Of a DNA stretch of 64,000 bases, positions 42,763 through 52,467 are shown piece after piece. A program made the translations under genes and the position numbers. The DNA is from UBA4416 sp048498515 (GTDB lineage Bacteria; Bacteroidota; Bacteroidia; B-17B0; Aurantibacillaceae). Every line of letters starts with the position of its first letter. Within the stretch, counting starts at the first letter, position 1. The stretch covers positions 62,001 through 126,000 of the forward strand of contig JBEHXV010000015.1 in the NCBI GenBank assembly GCA_048498515.1, given 5' to 3'. Under the pieces are notes generated by a model that did not search any database, was not told where the DNA came from, and saw only the letters and a list, made by a program, of their open reading frames with translations.

Positions 42763-44160
42763 TTATTTTAAATAACTCAGGAGTTTCTCTACACTGGCTT
42801 TAGCATCGCCATACAACATCTCGGAGTTTGGTTTGTAGAACAATGGATTGTCCTCACCTGAATAACCTGCACTCATAGAACGTTTCATAATGATTACTTT
42901 TTCCGCTTTCCATGCTTCTATTACCGGCATGCCGTAAATAGAACTTGCCGGGTCATCCTGCGCGCTTGGGTTTACCACATCGTTGGCGCCAATAACCATC
43001 ACCACATCGGTATCAGGCATGTCGTCGTTTATCTCGTCCATTTCCAACACAATGTCGTAAGGTACGTTAGCCTCCGCTAACAATACGTTCATGTGTCCCG
43101 GTAAACGGCCCGCTACCGGGTGAATGGCAAAGCGTACATTTTTACCTTCCTTGCGCAGGGTTTGAACCATATCGTAAATAGGATACTGCGCTTTGGCAAC
43201 CGCCATACCGTAACCCGGAACAATCACCACCGATTTGGCTTCTTTAAGCAAAGTAGCAACCTCTTCGTGGTTCAATGCCGTTACTTCACCTTCAATGGCT
43301 TTTTTCTCGCCACCCGACCCATTGCCTGTACCACTGGCAAATATTACCGAAAAGAAAGAACGGTTCATGGCATGACACATATGCATGGAAAGAATAGCCC
43401 CTGAGCTTCCTACCAATGCCCCTGTTACGATCAATAAATCATTACCCAACATAAAGCCCGCTGCCGAAGCTGCCCAGCCTGAATAAGAGTTTAACATGGA
43501 AACTACTACCGGCATATCGCCGCCGCCAATGGCCATTACCAACACAACACCAATAAAGGAGGCAATGGCTGTCATGATGCCAAGGTATAACATACCGTCT
43601 GTTCCTTCTGCTTTGCAAAAGAAAACACCTAAAACAGTACAAACTAAAAGCAAAACCAGGTTCATGGTTTGCAATCCTTTAAAAGCCCATGGTTTGGAAG
43701 GCACTTTTCCGTCCAGTTTTCCCCAGGCAATGATAGAGCCCGTGAATGTAATAGCCCCGATAAAAATACCGATGAACACCTCCACTAAATGAATCATGTG
43801 AGCCGCGCCGGTTAATTCGTGAGACTTCGGATCCAAATAAGAACCAAAACCAACCAGTACAGCCGCTAATCCCACAAAGCTGTGAAGGATAGCCACCAGC
43901 TGAGGCATAGCTGTCATCTCTACTTTGCGGGCCAGCATTAAACCAATGACGGATGCAACAGCAATAGCAGCAATAATATAAATATGGCCTGCTACTCCTT
44001 GCCCTAAAACGGTAGCAATGATGGCTACAATCATCCCAACAATTCCAAAGAAAACCCCACGTTTTGCCGATTCTTGTGAAGATAATCCTCCTAAACTTAA
44101 TATGAACAGAATACTGGCAAATAAGTAGGCTGCTGTTTGTATTTCCTTTACTATAAACAT
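42763..44160 (-). CDS. pntB: NAD(P) transhydrogenase, beta subunit
   Basis: 465 residues, close to E. coli PntB (462). The first 260 residues contain nine or so transmembrane helices (AAYLFASILFILSLGGLSS ... YSGWAASAAGFMLGND); the C-terminal domain III binds NADP(H) (VVIVPGYGMAVAKAQYPIYD, FAIHPVAGRLPGHMNVLLAEA, DVVMVIGANDVVNPSA). With PntA it couples hydride transfer from NADH to NADP+ to proton entry, supplying NADPH. It starts 44 nt after pntA on the same strand. Confidence 0.95.
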   Translation of the reverse strand: MFIVKEIQTAAYLFASILFILSLGGLSSQESAKRGVFFGIVGMIVAIIATVLGQGVAGHIYIIAAIAVASVIGLMLARKVEMTAMPQLVAILHSFVGLAAVLVGFGSYLDPKSHELTGAAHMIHLVEVFIGIFIGAITFTGSIIAWGKLDGKVPSKPWAFKGLQTMNLVLLLVCTVLGVFFCKAEGTDGMLYLGIMTAIASFIGVVLVMAIGGGDMPVVVSMLNSYSGWAASAAGFMLGNDLLIVTGALVGSSGAILSMHMCHAMNRSFFSVIFASGTGNGSGGEKKAIEGEVTALNHEEVATLLKEAKSVVIVPGYGMAVAKAQYPIYDMVQTLRKEGKNVRFAIHPVAGRLPGHMNVLLAEANVPYDIVLEMDEINDDMPDTDVVMVIGANDVVNPSAQDDPASSIYGMPVIEAWKAEKVIIMKRSMSAGYSGEDNPLFYKPNSEMLYGDAKASVEKLLSYLK

Positions 44161-44204
44161 AATCTCTATTTTTCTTTTATTCGCGAAACTTCAGCGAAGG
44201 TGAA

Positions 44205-45752
44205 TTATTTTTTAAACATTTTCAACATACGGTGAGTAACCATAAATCCACCAACAATATTAATGCTGGCTACCAAAATGGCAATAAACGCTATGATGGT
44301 CATTGGATCTGAAAGATCATTGGTTGTTTGCAATAAACCACCCACAACGATGATACCACTGATAGCATTGGTTACAGCCATTAACGGCGTGTGTAATGAA
44401 TGTGCTACATTGGCTATTAACTGCCAGCCAACAAATACTGCTAAAACAAACACCGTGAAGTGTTGAATGAATTCAGGTGGGGCAAATTTTCCAACCAACA
44501 ATAATAAACCACCCACCACTGCTAAGCTAATAAACATGGAAGTGGCCGCTTTTTTTGATTTTTCCGCGTCAGAAATTCTCTGCTCTTCGGCCGTAGGCGC
44601 TGCTACTTTTTTAGCACCGCCACCCGCTGTAGGACTTACCGGAAGTGGTGCCGGCGGCCAGTTAATTTTACCATTATAGGTTACCATTGCGCGCGACACA
44701 ACGGCATCTTCCATATCGATCTTAAATTTTTCGGCTTTCCCCATGTCATCCAATAAGTGACACAAGTTATTACCGTATAATTGAGAAGCTTGTGTAGGTA
44801 GCTGATTTAGCTTACCAACAATGGTTACCCCGTTTGGTGTTGTATACACTTCACCATTTTTTGTTTCGGTACAGTTACCTCCGGTTGAAGCTGCCAGATC
44901 AACTACAACTGATCCCGGCTTCATGGCAGCTACATGGTAATCCATCCATAATTTAGGAGCGGGCCTGCCTGGAATTTGCGCTGTGGTAATCACAATATCA
45001 ACATCCTTGGCTTGTTCCAGGAACAATTTCATTTCCGCTTCAATGAATTCCTTACTCATTTCTTTGGAGTAACCCGATGAGGTTGCTCCATCCTCTTCTA
45101 CTTCTACTGTAAGGAATGTAGCGCCCATTGATTGAATTTGTTCGGCTACTTCTTTGCGGGTATCAAACGCTCTTACTATTGCGCCTAATGAATTAGCTGC
45201 TCCTAAAGCCGCTAAACCGGCAACCCCCGCACCAATTACTAAAACCTTTGCAGGTTCTACTTTTCCGGCAGCAGTAATTTGTCCGTTTAAAAAACGCCCG
45301 AAATAATAGGACCCTTCAATTACGGCACGGTAACCTGCAATATTTGCCATCGAGGAAAGCACGTCCATTTTTTGTGCCCGGGAGATCCGGGGGATCGCGT
45401 CCATAGCAATAGCGTTTACTTTTTTATCGGCCAGTTTTTGCAATAAAGGTTGATTTTGCGCAGGCCATAAATAGCTCAGCGTCACTAAACCTTCATGCAT
45501 CAAATCAATTTCTTCCATCGAAGGTTCTTTTACCTTCAGTACTATATCGGATTTACCGTATATATCGGCCGCCGTAGGAACAATTTTAGCGCCTGCTTCT
45601 TCAAAATCCTTATCCGAAAAATTAGCTTTTTGTCCGGCGTTGTGTTGTATGTAAACATCAAAGCCTTGTTTTTGTAAACGTTTTACCGTTTTAGGAGTCG
45701 CGGCTACTCTTAGTTCATTGGGAGAGATTTCCGCTGGAATTCCAACTTTCAT
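44205..45752 (-). CDS. pntA: NAD(P) transhydrogenase, alpha subunit
   Basis: 515 residues, near E. coli PntA (510). Domain I, homologous to alanine dehydrogenase, contains the NAD-binding motif VIGAGVAGLAALGAANSLGA and MKVGIPAEISPNELR at the N-terminus; about 370-400 is a Pro/Ala-rich linker; the rest is four transmembrane helices (SMFISLAVVGGLLLLVGK, FTVFVLAVFVGWQL). Both the soluble domain and the helices are in one chain, unlike organisms that split PntA. It is the first gene of the pntA-pntB pair. Confidence 0.95.
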   Translation of the reverse strand: MKVGIPAEISPNELRVAATPKTVKRLQKQGFDVYIQHNAGQKANFSDKDFEEAGAKIVPTAADIYGKSDIVLKVKEPSMEEIDLMHEGLVTLSYLWPAQNQPLLQKLADKKVNAIAMDAIPRISRAQKMDVLSSMANIAGYRAVIEGSYYFGRFLNGQITAAGKVEPAKVLVIGAGVAGLAALGAANSLGAIVRAFDTRKEVAEQIQSMGATFLTVEVEEDGATSSGYSKEMSKEFIEAEMKLFLEQAKDVDIVITTAQIPGRPAPKLWMDYHVAAMKPGSVVVDLAASTGGNCTETKNGEVYTTPNGVTIVGKLNQLPTQASQLYGNNLCHLLDDMGKAEKFKIDMEDAVVSRAMVTYNGKINWPPAPLPVSPTAGGGAKKVAAPTAEEQRISDAEKSKKAATSMFISLAVVGGLLLLVGKFAPPEFIQHFTVFVLAVFVGWQLIANVAHSLHTPLMAVTNAISGIIVVGGLLQTTNDLSDPMTIIAFIAILVASINIVGGFMVTHRMLKMFKK

Positions 45753-45825
45753 ATGTTGCTGTTTTTAGGTTAACAAATAAAACAAAAAAATACGGGAAAT
45801 TCAAAAATGAATTATAAATTAAATA

Positions 45826-45927
45826 GAACGCTGATGACGCTGATGGTTATGGTGTTACATGATTTTTGATATAATATAACACACCATTTCCCTATCCGAT
45901 CAGGGTTCATCTGCGTCATCTGCGTTC
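45826..45927. repeat. Long imperfect palindrome upstream of pntA
   Basis: GAACGCTGATGACGCTGATG (45826-45845) pairs with CATCTGCGTCATCTGCGTTC (45908-45927) apart from two mismatches, and TGGTGTTA/TAACACACCA pair inside. The arms resemble AACGCAGATGACGCAGAT repeats of Bacteroidota. No gene is in the 243-bp gap 45753-45995 otherwise. Confidence 0.75.
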
Positions 45928-45948
45928 CATTAAGCTTGTAAAATAAAA

Positions 45949-45978
45949 AAGCCCATACATCAAACGACATATGGGCTT
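45949..45978 (-). terminator. Terminator of the 45996 gene
   Basis: AAGCCCATA/TATGGGCTT with a 12-nt loop, T run on the minus strand. It directly follows the small gene. Confidence 0.8.
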
Positions 45979-45995
45979 AATTTTAAAAAGTAATA

Positions 45996-46226
45996 TTATT
46001 TTGTCTCAGCCGGTTTTGCTTCAGCTGTTTTTTTGTCTTTGCAGCATGATTTTTTTTCGCCAGATTTTTCGCCAGAGCAGGATTTGCCTTCAGCAGTTCC
46101 TTTGTCTTTGCAGCATGATTTGGTTTCTTTTTTTGCTTTTCCTTTATCTTTATCGTCGTGGTTAACTGATGCCGATACGCTTCCTACTAATCCAGCGAAA
46201 GCTAACATTAAAACTATTTTTTTCAT
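45996..46226 (-). CDS. Tiny secreted protein with two CCKDK motifs
   Basis: 76 residues. Signal peptide (KKIVLMLAFAGLVGSVSA, cleavage near VSA-S) then a 54-residue mature chain of low complexity: KSCCKDKGTAEGKSCSG and KSCCKDKKTAEAKP, i.e. two CC pairs with a single Cys between them, otherwise Lys, Glu, Asp and Ala. Similar Cys-pair proteins are annotated as hypothetical. The Cys pairs could bind a metal or form disulfides in the periplasm. The overlapping plus-strand reading frame is a shadow. Own promoter (46259-46266) and terminator support that it is a real gene. Confidence 0.7.
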   Translation of the reverse strand: MKKIVLMLAFAGLVGSVSASVNHDDKDKGKAKKETKSCCKDKGTAEGKSCSGEKSGEKKSCCKDKKTAEAKPAETK

Positions 46227-46258
46227 GGTGTTGAGTTTAGGTTTATGAATTTATCTAA

Positions 46259-46266
46259 CAAATATA
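46259..46266 (-). promoter_or_regulatory. Candidate -7 element for the 45996 gene
   Basis: TATATTTG on the minus strand, full TAnnTTTG match, 33 nt before the ATG. The following TTAGATAA is the same as after the bioB -7 element. Confidence 0.45.
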
Positions 46267-46326
46267 CCATTATTTACTGAATAGCCACCCCTGCGATTCT
46301 GTAGACTTTTTGTTAAAAAAATAAAA

Positions 46327-46358
46327 TTTGATTTTTTCGATTTAGATCATTAAATTTA
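46327..46358 (+). promoter_or_regulatory. Candidate promoter of the metalloprotease gene
   Basis: TTTG (46327-46330), 20-nt spacer, TAAATTTA (46351-46358): the last base differs from TAnnTTTG. It lies 22 nt before the ATG. Confidence 0.45.
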
Positions 46359-46380
46359 TAATTACTAAACACATTATACA

Positions 46381-48660
46381 ATGAAGCAAATCATTACCCT
46401 ATCAAGCCTTTTTATCTGTTCTTTATCTATAAACGCCCAATCAGCCAGCGATTACTGGAAACCTGTGGATGAAAACAAGGTGGCAGTTACCGGCAAGCGG
46501 GATATTGTTCCCGAGAAGTATAAAACCTTTCACCTGGACCTTAACTCCATAAAAACACTTTTAGCCAGTACACCATTGGATAAGAACATACCGGTTGAGT
46601 ATTCATCGGTAGTAATTAACCTTCCTATGCCTGACGGCAGCACACAGAAATTTAAAGTAACCGAATCGCCGGTAATGGACGATGCCTTACAGGCTGGGTA
46701 CCCGGGCATCAGGACCTATAATGTGCGCGGTATTGATGATAAATACGCCAGCGGAAAATTAGACATGACCGAATACGGGTTTCATGGAATGATCCGTAGC
46801 CCGCAAGGCGACGTGTTCATTGATCCATATTGCAAATGGAACATCAACGATTATATAACGTATTATACCAGCGATTTTATAAAACCTTTGAATGAAAGAG
46901 GTGTTTGTGAAGGTGTGATCGGCGGAAACATCAATAGCGAATCCAACTCGTTAAGAACAGCGCAAACAACAGCCATATGCGCCGGCGCTAATTTAAAAAC
47001 CTACCGTTTAGCGGTTGGCTGCACCGGCGAATACGCAAGGGCTGCCTGCGGAACAGGAACCAATACACCAACAACTTCACAAATTCTGGCAAAAGTAGTA
47101 ACAAGCGTGAACAGGGTTGACGGCGTTTATGAAACGGAAGTTGCGGTAAAATTAGTACTGGTAGCAACTACTACCCTGGTTTTATATGGCGTACCGGGCA
47201 CAGGTTACACCACTGCCGAAAATAACAATGCCAACACCTTAATCAGCAAAAGCCAGTCGTTAATTACCAGCCAGATAGGAACTGCCAATTTTGATATTGG
47301 CCATACCTTTAGTACAGGTGGTGGCGGCCTTGCCAATTTAGGCTGTGTATGCTCAAGCGGTTCAAAAGCAAGCGGCATTACAGGCAGCCCGTCGCCTGTA
47401 GGCGATGCTTACGACATTGATTATGTAGCGCATGAAATGGGTCACCAGTTTGCCGGTAACCATACCTTTAATGGCAACGCGGGTTCATGCAGCGGAAACA
47501 GAAATGCATCAACAGCTGTGGAACCGGGAAGCGGGATCACCATTATGGCTTACGCTGGTATTTGCACCGGGCAGGATATGGCATCTCACAGTATCGCCTA
47601 TTTTCATGCGGTAAGCTACGACGAGATCACCAACTTCATTAACAGTGGTGGTGGCAATAACTGCGATGTGATGACGGCAACCGGTAATCACCCTCCGGTA
47701 GCTACCGTTGGCGCTATAAGCTATACTGTTCCGGCAGGTACGCCTTTTACCTTAACAGGTTCGGCCACCGACCAGGATGGCGATCCCCTTACCTATCAGT
47801 GGGAAGAAATGGACCTTGGCGCCAGCGCAGGCAGCTGGAATACGGGTACCAAACCCTTCTTCAAATCACATAATCCAACTACAAGCCCATCTCAAAATTT
47901 CCCTGACGTTACCGCTTCGCAAAACGGCAATTTGCAGGCTGTAGCCGGCGAATACACGCCGCTTACCACTCAAACCCTGAAATTCAGGTTTACCGCCCGC
48001 GATAACAGAATGGGCGGCGGTGGCGTTTGCTCGGCCACCACAGCGGTACAAAGCAGCACCGTAGCAGGGCCGTTTGTAGTTACCTCGCAAAGCGTTACAG
48101 CGCTTAATTACCCAAGCGGTTCTACACAAACGGTTAACTGGAATGTGGCTAATACCAATCTTCCGCCGTTTAACGTATCAAACGTTAACATTTACCTCAG
48201 CACCAACAATGGCGTTGCCTGGACCTTATTAGTAGCCAATACACCTAATGATGGTACTGAGCCTGTAACATTACCTACTGTGGCAACTACCACTTCGCCA
48301 TGCCGGATAAAAGTAGAGAGCATTGGCAGTAACTTCTTCTCCATCAATAAAAAATTGTTCATCATCTCCGCTGTAACCGGTATTAACCAATATGCCGGCA
48401 ACAGCATCAATGTCAAATTATATCCAAATCCATTTTCAAGCACAGTAAAAGTTGACATCAATGCATTGGGTACGCTGGATGAAAATAAGACAGTGATTAA
48501 CGTGTATGATATTTTAGGGAACCTGGTGAGAACCGAGAGCATTAAACTTACTGAAAACTTTAGCAAAACTTACGATTTTTCGGCCCTGGCCAATGGCTCT
48601 TATATTGTGGTAGTTACTGATGGAAAACAAAAATCGGTGACACGTTTAATTAAAATGTAA
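46381..48660 (+). CDS. Reprolysin-type (M12B) secreted metalloprotease with type IX sorting tail
   Basis: 759 residues. Signal peptide (KQIITLSSLFICSLSINAQ), a propeptide-like region to about 200, and the metzincin zinc motif HEMGHQFAGNH at about 351-361, with the Met-turn IMAYAG some 40 residues on, both as in reprolysin-like proteases. NHPPVATVGAISYTVPAGTP starts an Ig/FN3-like domain of the type often found in these proteases. The last 80 residues (KLYPNPFSSTVKVDI ... SVTRLIKM) are a type IX sorting domain. The enzyme is predicted to be exported and to digest proteins outside the cell. It has a plausible own promoter. Confidence 0.88.
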   Translation: MKQIITLSSLFICSLSINAQSASDYWKPVDENKVAVTGKRDIVPEKYKTFHLDLNSIKTLLASTPLDKNIPVEYSSVVINLPMPDGSTQKFKVTESPVMDDALQAGYPGIRTYNVRGIDDKYASGKLDMTEYGFHGMIRSPQGDVFIDPYCKWNINDYITYYTSDFIKPLNERGVCEGVIGGNINSESNSLRTAQTTAICAGANLKTYRLAVGCTGEYARAACGTGTNTPTTSQILAKVVTSVNRVDGVYETEVAVKLVLVATTTLVLYGVPGTGYTTAENNNANTLISKSQSLITSQIGTANFDIGHTFSTGGGGLANLGCVCSSGSKASGITGSPSPVGDAYDIDYVAHEMGHQFAGNHTFNGNAGSCSGNRNASTAVEPGSGITIMAYAGICTGQDMASHSIAYFHAVSYDEITNFINSGGGNNCDVMTATGNHPPVATVGAISYTVPAGTPFTLTGSATDQDGDPLTYQWEEMDLGASAGSWNTGTKPFFKSHNPTTSPSQNFPDVTASQNGNLQAVAGEYTPLTTQTLKFRFTARDNRMGGGGVCSATTAVQSSTVAGPFVVTSQSVTALNYPSGSTQTVNWNVANTNLPPFNVSNVNIYLSTNNGVAWTLLVANTPNDGTEPVTLPTVATTTSPCRIKVESIGSNFFSINKKLFIISAVTGINQYAGNSINVKLYPNPFSSTVKVDINALGTLDENKTVINVYDILGNLVRTESIKLTENFSKTYDFSALANGSYIVVVTDGKQKSVTRLIKM

Positions 48661-48708
48661 TAAGTTTTAGACCAATGATTAGGAAATGACGATTTTTTAT
48701 TGAAAAAA

Positions 48709-48738
48709 TTTGTTTATTACCTTTTTTTATTAACTTTG
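48709..48738 (+). promoter_or_regulatory. Promoter of the cold-shock gene
   Basis: TTTG (48709-48712), 18-nt spacer, TAACTTTG (48731-48738), a full -7 match. The leader to ATG 48767 would be only about 23 nt, without the long leader of E. coli cspA. Confidence 0.65.
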
Positions 48739-48766
48739 GGCTATAACAATTTTTTAAAAACACAAA

Positions 48767-48958
<192 letters not shown>

Positions 48959-48983
48959 TTATATACATACCATTTAAAATTTT

Positions 48984-49018
48984 ATCCCTTAAGCCAAAAA
49001 CTTAAGGGATTTTTTTTG
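48984..49018 (+). terminator. Terminator of the cold-shock gene
   Basis: ATCCCTTAAG/CTTAAGGGAT with a 7-nt loop followed by a T run. Confidence 0.9.
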
Positions 49019-49118
49019 CCATTTATTTTCTAAAATTACACCGAAAGTTAGTGAAAAGAGCAAAAAAACAGTATTTTAGACGACTTATTAAACACTAAAA
49101 AACTTACTGACTAAATTT

Positions 49119-50816
49119 ATGGAACAAGCAATTGAACAGAAACCAGGCCACCCGAAAGGACTGTGGGTATTATTTGGCACCGAAATGTGGGAGCGCTTCA
49201 ACTTTTACGGAATGCGCGCTATCCTTACATTATTCATGGTAAATGCCCTGATGATGAAGGAAGCCGACTCTTCATTGATTTACGGTGGTTTTTTAGGCTT
49301 GTGCTATTTAACCCCCATGCTGGGAGGTTTTATATCTGACCGCTTTTTAGGAAACAGGAATTGCATTATGCTTGGTGGTTCCATGATGGCTATAGGGCAA
49401 ATGTTATTGTTTATAAGCGCTTCTGTATTCAGTTCAAACCTCAGCCTGGCAACCACCCTGATGTGGGTTGCTTTATTCATCATTATTTTCGGGAACGGTT
49501 TCTTTAAACCAAATATTTCCAGCATGGTTGGAAGTTTATACCCTAAACATGAAAAAAGCAAACTCGATTCGGCTTTCACCATTTTTTACATGGGTATTAA
49601 CCTGGGCGCTTTATTCAGCCAATGGTTATGCCCGCTTATTGGCGACGTAAAGGATGCTGGTGGCGTACGCGACATACATGCCTTTAAGTGGGGGTTTTTG
49701 GCAGCCGGTATTGCCATGATCTTAGGAACCGCGTTGTTCTATTTTCTTAAAAATAAATACGTGGTAACCCCTGAAGGTAAACCTTTGGGAGGGCTGCCAA
49801 GCAAAAATGATGTGGCCGAGTTTGAAGAAGGCGAAGCACAAAAAGCGGTCTTTTCAACCAAATCACTGATTATTGCTGCCATTTCATTTGTTGTATTATT
49901 CTTTATTTGCCGTTATTTACTGGATGGGAAGAATTTTGTTAAAACCATTATCTATCCTATCATCTACGCCAGCGGTTTAACGCTTGCGGGTTTAATTATT
50001 TCCGACACCTCTTTGACCAAAATAGAAAGACAGCGTATCATTGTTATTTACATCGTCTCTTTCTTCGTGATCTTTTTCTGGGCGGCCTTTGAACAAGCCG
50101 GCTCTTCCCTGACCTTTATTGCCGACAACCAAACCGACAGAACCTTTTTATTTGGCTGGAAAATGCCGGCATCCATGGTGCAGATCTTCAACGGTTTATT
50201 TGTGGTTATACTTGCTTTCCCGTTTAGCTGGCTTTGGGGTAAATTGAATGATAAAGGACGCGAACCGATCTCGCCAATGAAACAGGCTATTGGTTTAGCG
50301 CTTATTGCCCTGAGCTACTTAATTATTGCTTACAATGTAAAAGACCTTGGAAACGATGGTTTATTAGCCATCAAATGGCTGGTATTATTATATTTCATCC
50401 AAACCTGCGGCGAGCTTTGCCTATCTCCTATCGGTCTTTCGCTGGTAGGTAAATTATCGCCTAAGCGTTTTGCTTCGTTATTATACGGGGTGTTCTTCCT
50501 GTCAAATGCCGCGGGTTACGCGCTTGCCGGAACCCTGGGTTCCATTTTACCGGCTACCGGCGATAAATTTACCAAAGCAACAGAACTGGGTGTTGACCTT
50601 CAGGCTATTTTGGATAAAACCATTACGCCAAGCCCTGAACAATTAAAATTGTTGGAAGACAATCAAATCGCATCAAGCTATCCGGTATTTGCGGGTTGCG
50701 AAATCCATAACCTCTTCCAGTTCTTTATGGTGTTTGTGGTGCTTTGCGGTGTGGCATCCATCGTTTTATTCTTACTGACACCAGTATTGAAAAAATTAAT
50801 GCACGGCGTTAAATAA
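49119..50816 (+). CDS. POT-family proton/peptide symporter, copy 1
   Basis: 565 residues. It shows the ExxER motif of proton-dependent oligopeptide transporters (FGTEMWERFNFYGMRAI near 20-36) and GNGFFKPNISSMVG, and about 12-14 transmembrane helices. The family imports di- and tripeptides with protons. The long C-terminal part contains a loop of about 50 residues (TGDKFTKATELGVDLQAI ...) not in the second copy. It lies upstream of a second POT gene with a terminator between, so they are transcribed separately or only partly together. Confidence 0.92.
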   Translation: MEQAIEQKPGHPKGLWVLFGTEMWERFNFYGMRAILTLFMVNALMMKEADSSLIYGGFLGLCYLTPMLGGFISDRFLGNRNCIMLGGSMMAIGQMLLFISASVFSSNLSLATTLMWVALFIIIFGNGFFKPNISSMVGSLYPKHEKSKLDSAFTIFYMGINLGALFSQWLCPLIGDVKDAGGVRDIHAFKWGFLAAGIAMILGTALFYFLKNKYVVTPEGKPLGGLPSKNDVAEFEEGEAQKAVFSTKSLIIAAISFVVLFFICRYLLDGKNFVKTIIYPIIYASGLTLAGLIISDTSLTKIERQRIIVIYIVSFFVIFFWAAFEQAGSSLTFIADNQTDRTFLFGWKMPASMVQIFNGLFVVILAFPFSWLWGKLNDKGREPISPMKQAIGLALIALSYLIIAYNVKDLGNDGLLAIKWLVLLYFIQTCGELCLSPIGLSLVGKLSPKRFASLLYGVFFLSNAAGYALAGTLGSILPATGDKFTKATELGVDLQAILDKTITPSPEQLKLLEDNQIASSYPVFAGCEIHNLFQFFMVFVVLCGVASIVLFLLTPVLKKLMHGVK

Positions 50817-50834
50817 CATCACACAAGCTCATTT

Positions 50835-50868
50835 AAAACCTCTCTGAATAATCCGGAGAGGTTTTTTA
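50835..50868 (+). terminator. Terminator between the POT genes
   Basis: AAAACCTCTC/GAGAGGTTTT, 11-nt loop, T run. It follows the first POT gene. Confidence 0.9.
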
Positions 50869-50884
50869 TTAAATAGTAACATCA

Positions 50885-52396
50885 ATGGAAAAACAATTAA
50901 CCATCGAAGAAATACAGGACTTTAAAGGCAAGTATCCAAAACAAATCTGGCCGCTGTTTTTTAGCGAAATGTGGGAGCGTTTCAGCTTTTATGGCATGCG
51001 GGGCATGTTGGTTTTCTTCATGATAAACCAGCTTAATTTTAACGAAGTAGTGGCTAATTTACAATATGGCGCCACACAGGCCTTTGTTTACGCCTTTACC
51101 TTTGTGGGAGGTTTGTTTGCCGATAAAATATTAGGCAAGCGCCGTTCGCTGTTTTGGGGTGGTATTTTAATGATTATTGGAAGTATTTTGCTTGCGATAG
51201 ATCCGGCCGACTTCTTTTTTCTGGGGATAGCCTTTAACGTGGTTGGTACCGGTTTTTTCAAACCTAACATTTCGAGCATGGTCGGCAACCTGTACAGGGA
51301 TGGCGATCATAGAGTGGATGCCGGCTTTATGTTGTTTTATGCCGGGGTAAATGCCGGGGCGTTTTTTGGGGGCTATGCCTGTATTGCCATAGGCAAAGGC
51401 GACTGGCTTGCCGGTATGATTCCTGAAGCCGTCCGCTGGAATGTAGCATTTGGCTTGTCTTCAGTATTTATGGTTATTAGCTTGCTGACCTTTACACAAA
51501 CGCAAAAAAAATTAGGCAACATTGGTTTATCTCCCTTGCTGCATCTACCAAAGAATACCCGGCTTACTCAGGAAATACTGACCTTTGTGGGTTCGCTGAT
51601 CGCTGTTCCTGTCATCATGTTCATGGTAGCTAAAACCGAGTATACCGACTGGTTTATGTATACCATAGGGCCGCTTGCCGTACTGTATGTTATTTTTGAG
51701 ATGCGCAATTTTTCGGCTACAGAAAACAAAAAACTGGTCGCGGCCTTGTTGTTCATGATCTTTTCCATTTTCTTTTGGGCATTCTTTGAGCAGAGCGGAG
51801 GCTCCCTGAGCATTTTTGCAGCCAACAACCTGAGTGATTCCATCCTTGGGATCCATTTCGATCCCAATGGTGTTAACAATTCATCCAACTCCTTGTATGT
51901 CATTATTTTTGCCACACCTTTGGGATTATTGTGGTTATGGCTTGCCAACCGCAAAGCCGAACCCAATACCATTGTCAAATTCGGCTTGGGCTTTATTTTT
52001 CTGGCCATAGGATTTTACATTTTTTATTCAAGCAAATTATTCAGCGATGCCAATGGCATTTCACCCTTAGGTTTATTTGCATTTGGCTGGTTCATTATCA
52101 CCTTTGGGGAATTATGCCTCTCACCCATCGGCACATCGGTTATGACCAAATTATCGCCCGCTAAGTTGCAGGCGGTAATTATGGGTATGTGGTTCCTTGC
52201 CAGCGCTTATGGGCAATATTTTGCCGGTTTATTGGGGGCCAATATCGCTTCGGCATCCGAAAATTCAACCAATTACGAAAAACTCATCATTTATGCCGAC
52301 GGCTACAAACAATTGGGCATTTATGCCCTGATAGCGGGAATTGTATTAATAGCCATATCGCCACTAATTAAAAAATTAATGGGGGGCGTGAAATAA
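50885..52396 (+). CDS. POT-family proton/peptide symporter, copy 2
   Basis: 503 residues, paralogous to the gene at 49119: FSEMWERFSFYGMRGMLVFF (the ExxER motif), GTGFFKPNISSMVGNLY, FWAFFEQSGGSLSIFA, and about 12-14 helices. It lacks the extra loop of the first copy near the end. It starts 68 nt after the first POT gene. Two tandem POT genes are common in Bacteroidota and suggest separate peptide specificity; this cannot be read from the sequence. Confidence 0.92.
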   Translation: MEKQLTIEEIQDFKGKYPKQIWPLFFSEMWERFSFYGMRGMLVFFMINQLNFNEVVANLQYGATQAFVYAFTFVGGLFADKILGKRRSLFWGGILMIIGSILLAIDPADFFFLGIAFNVVGTGFFKPNISSMVGNLYRDGDHRVDAGFMLFYAGVNAGAFFGGYACIAIGKGDWLAGMIPEAVRWNVAFGLSSVFMVISLLTFTQTQKKLGNIGLSPLLHLPKNTRLTQEILTFVGSLIAVPVIMFMVAKTEYTDWFMYTIGPLAVLYVIFEMRNFSATENKKLVAALLFMIFSIFFWAFFEQSGGSLSIFAANNLSDSILGIHFDPNGVNNSSNSLYVIIFATPLGLLWLWLANRKAEPNTIVKFGLGFIFLAIGFYIFYSSKLFSDANGISPLGLFAFGWFIITFGELCLSPIGTSVMTKLSPAKLQAVIMGMWFLASAYGQYFAGLLGANIASASENSTNYEKLIIYADGYKQLGIYALIAGIVLIAISPLIKKLMGGVK

Positions 52397-52445
52397 TTAA
52401 ACGATTTAGTAACCTTTTGGTGAAGCAATTAACAGATTTTGGCAT

Positions 52446-52453
52446 TACCTTTG
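52446..52453 (+). promoter_or_regulatory. Candidate -7 element for the thioredoxin-like gene
   Basis: TACCTTTG, full TAnnTTTG match, 15 nt before the ATG at 52468. The -33 box is not clear. Confidence 0.42.
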
Positions 52454-52467
52454 CTTAACTACAAACC

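Noticed and set aside
46033..46248. Plus-strand reading frame opposite the CCKDK gene
   Set aside because: No signal peptide, and it is the mirror of a repetitive coding sequence; the minus-strand gene has a signal peptide, promoter and terminator.
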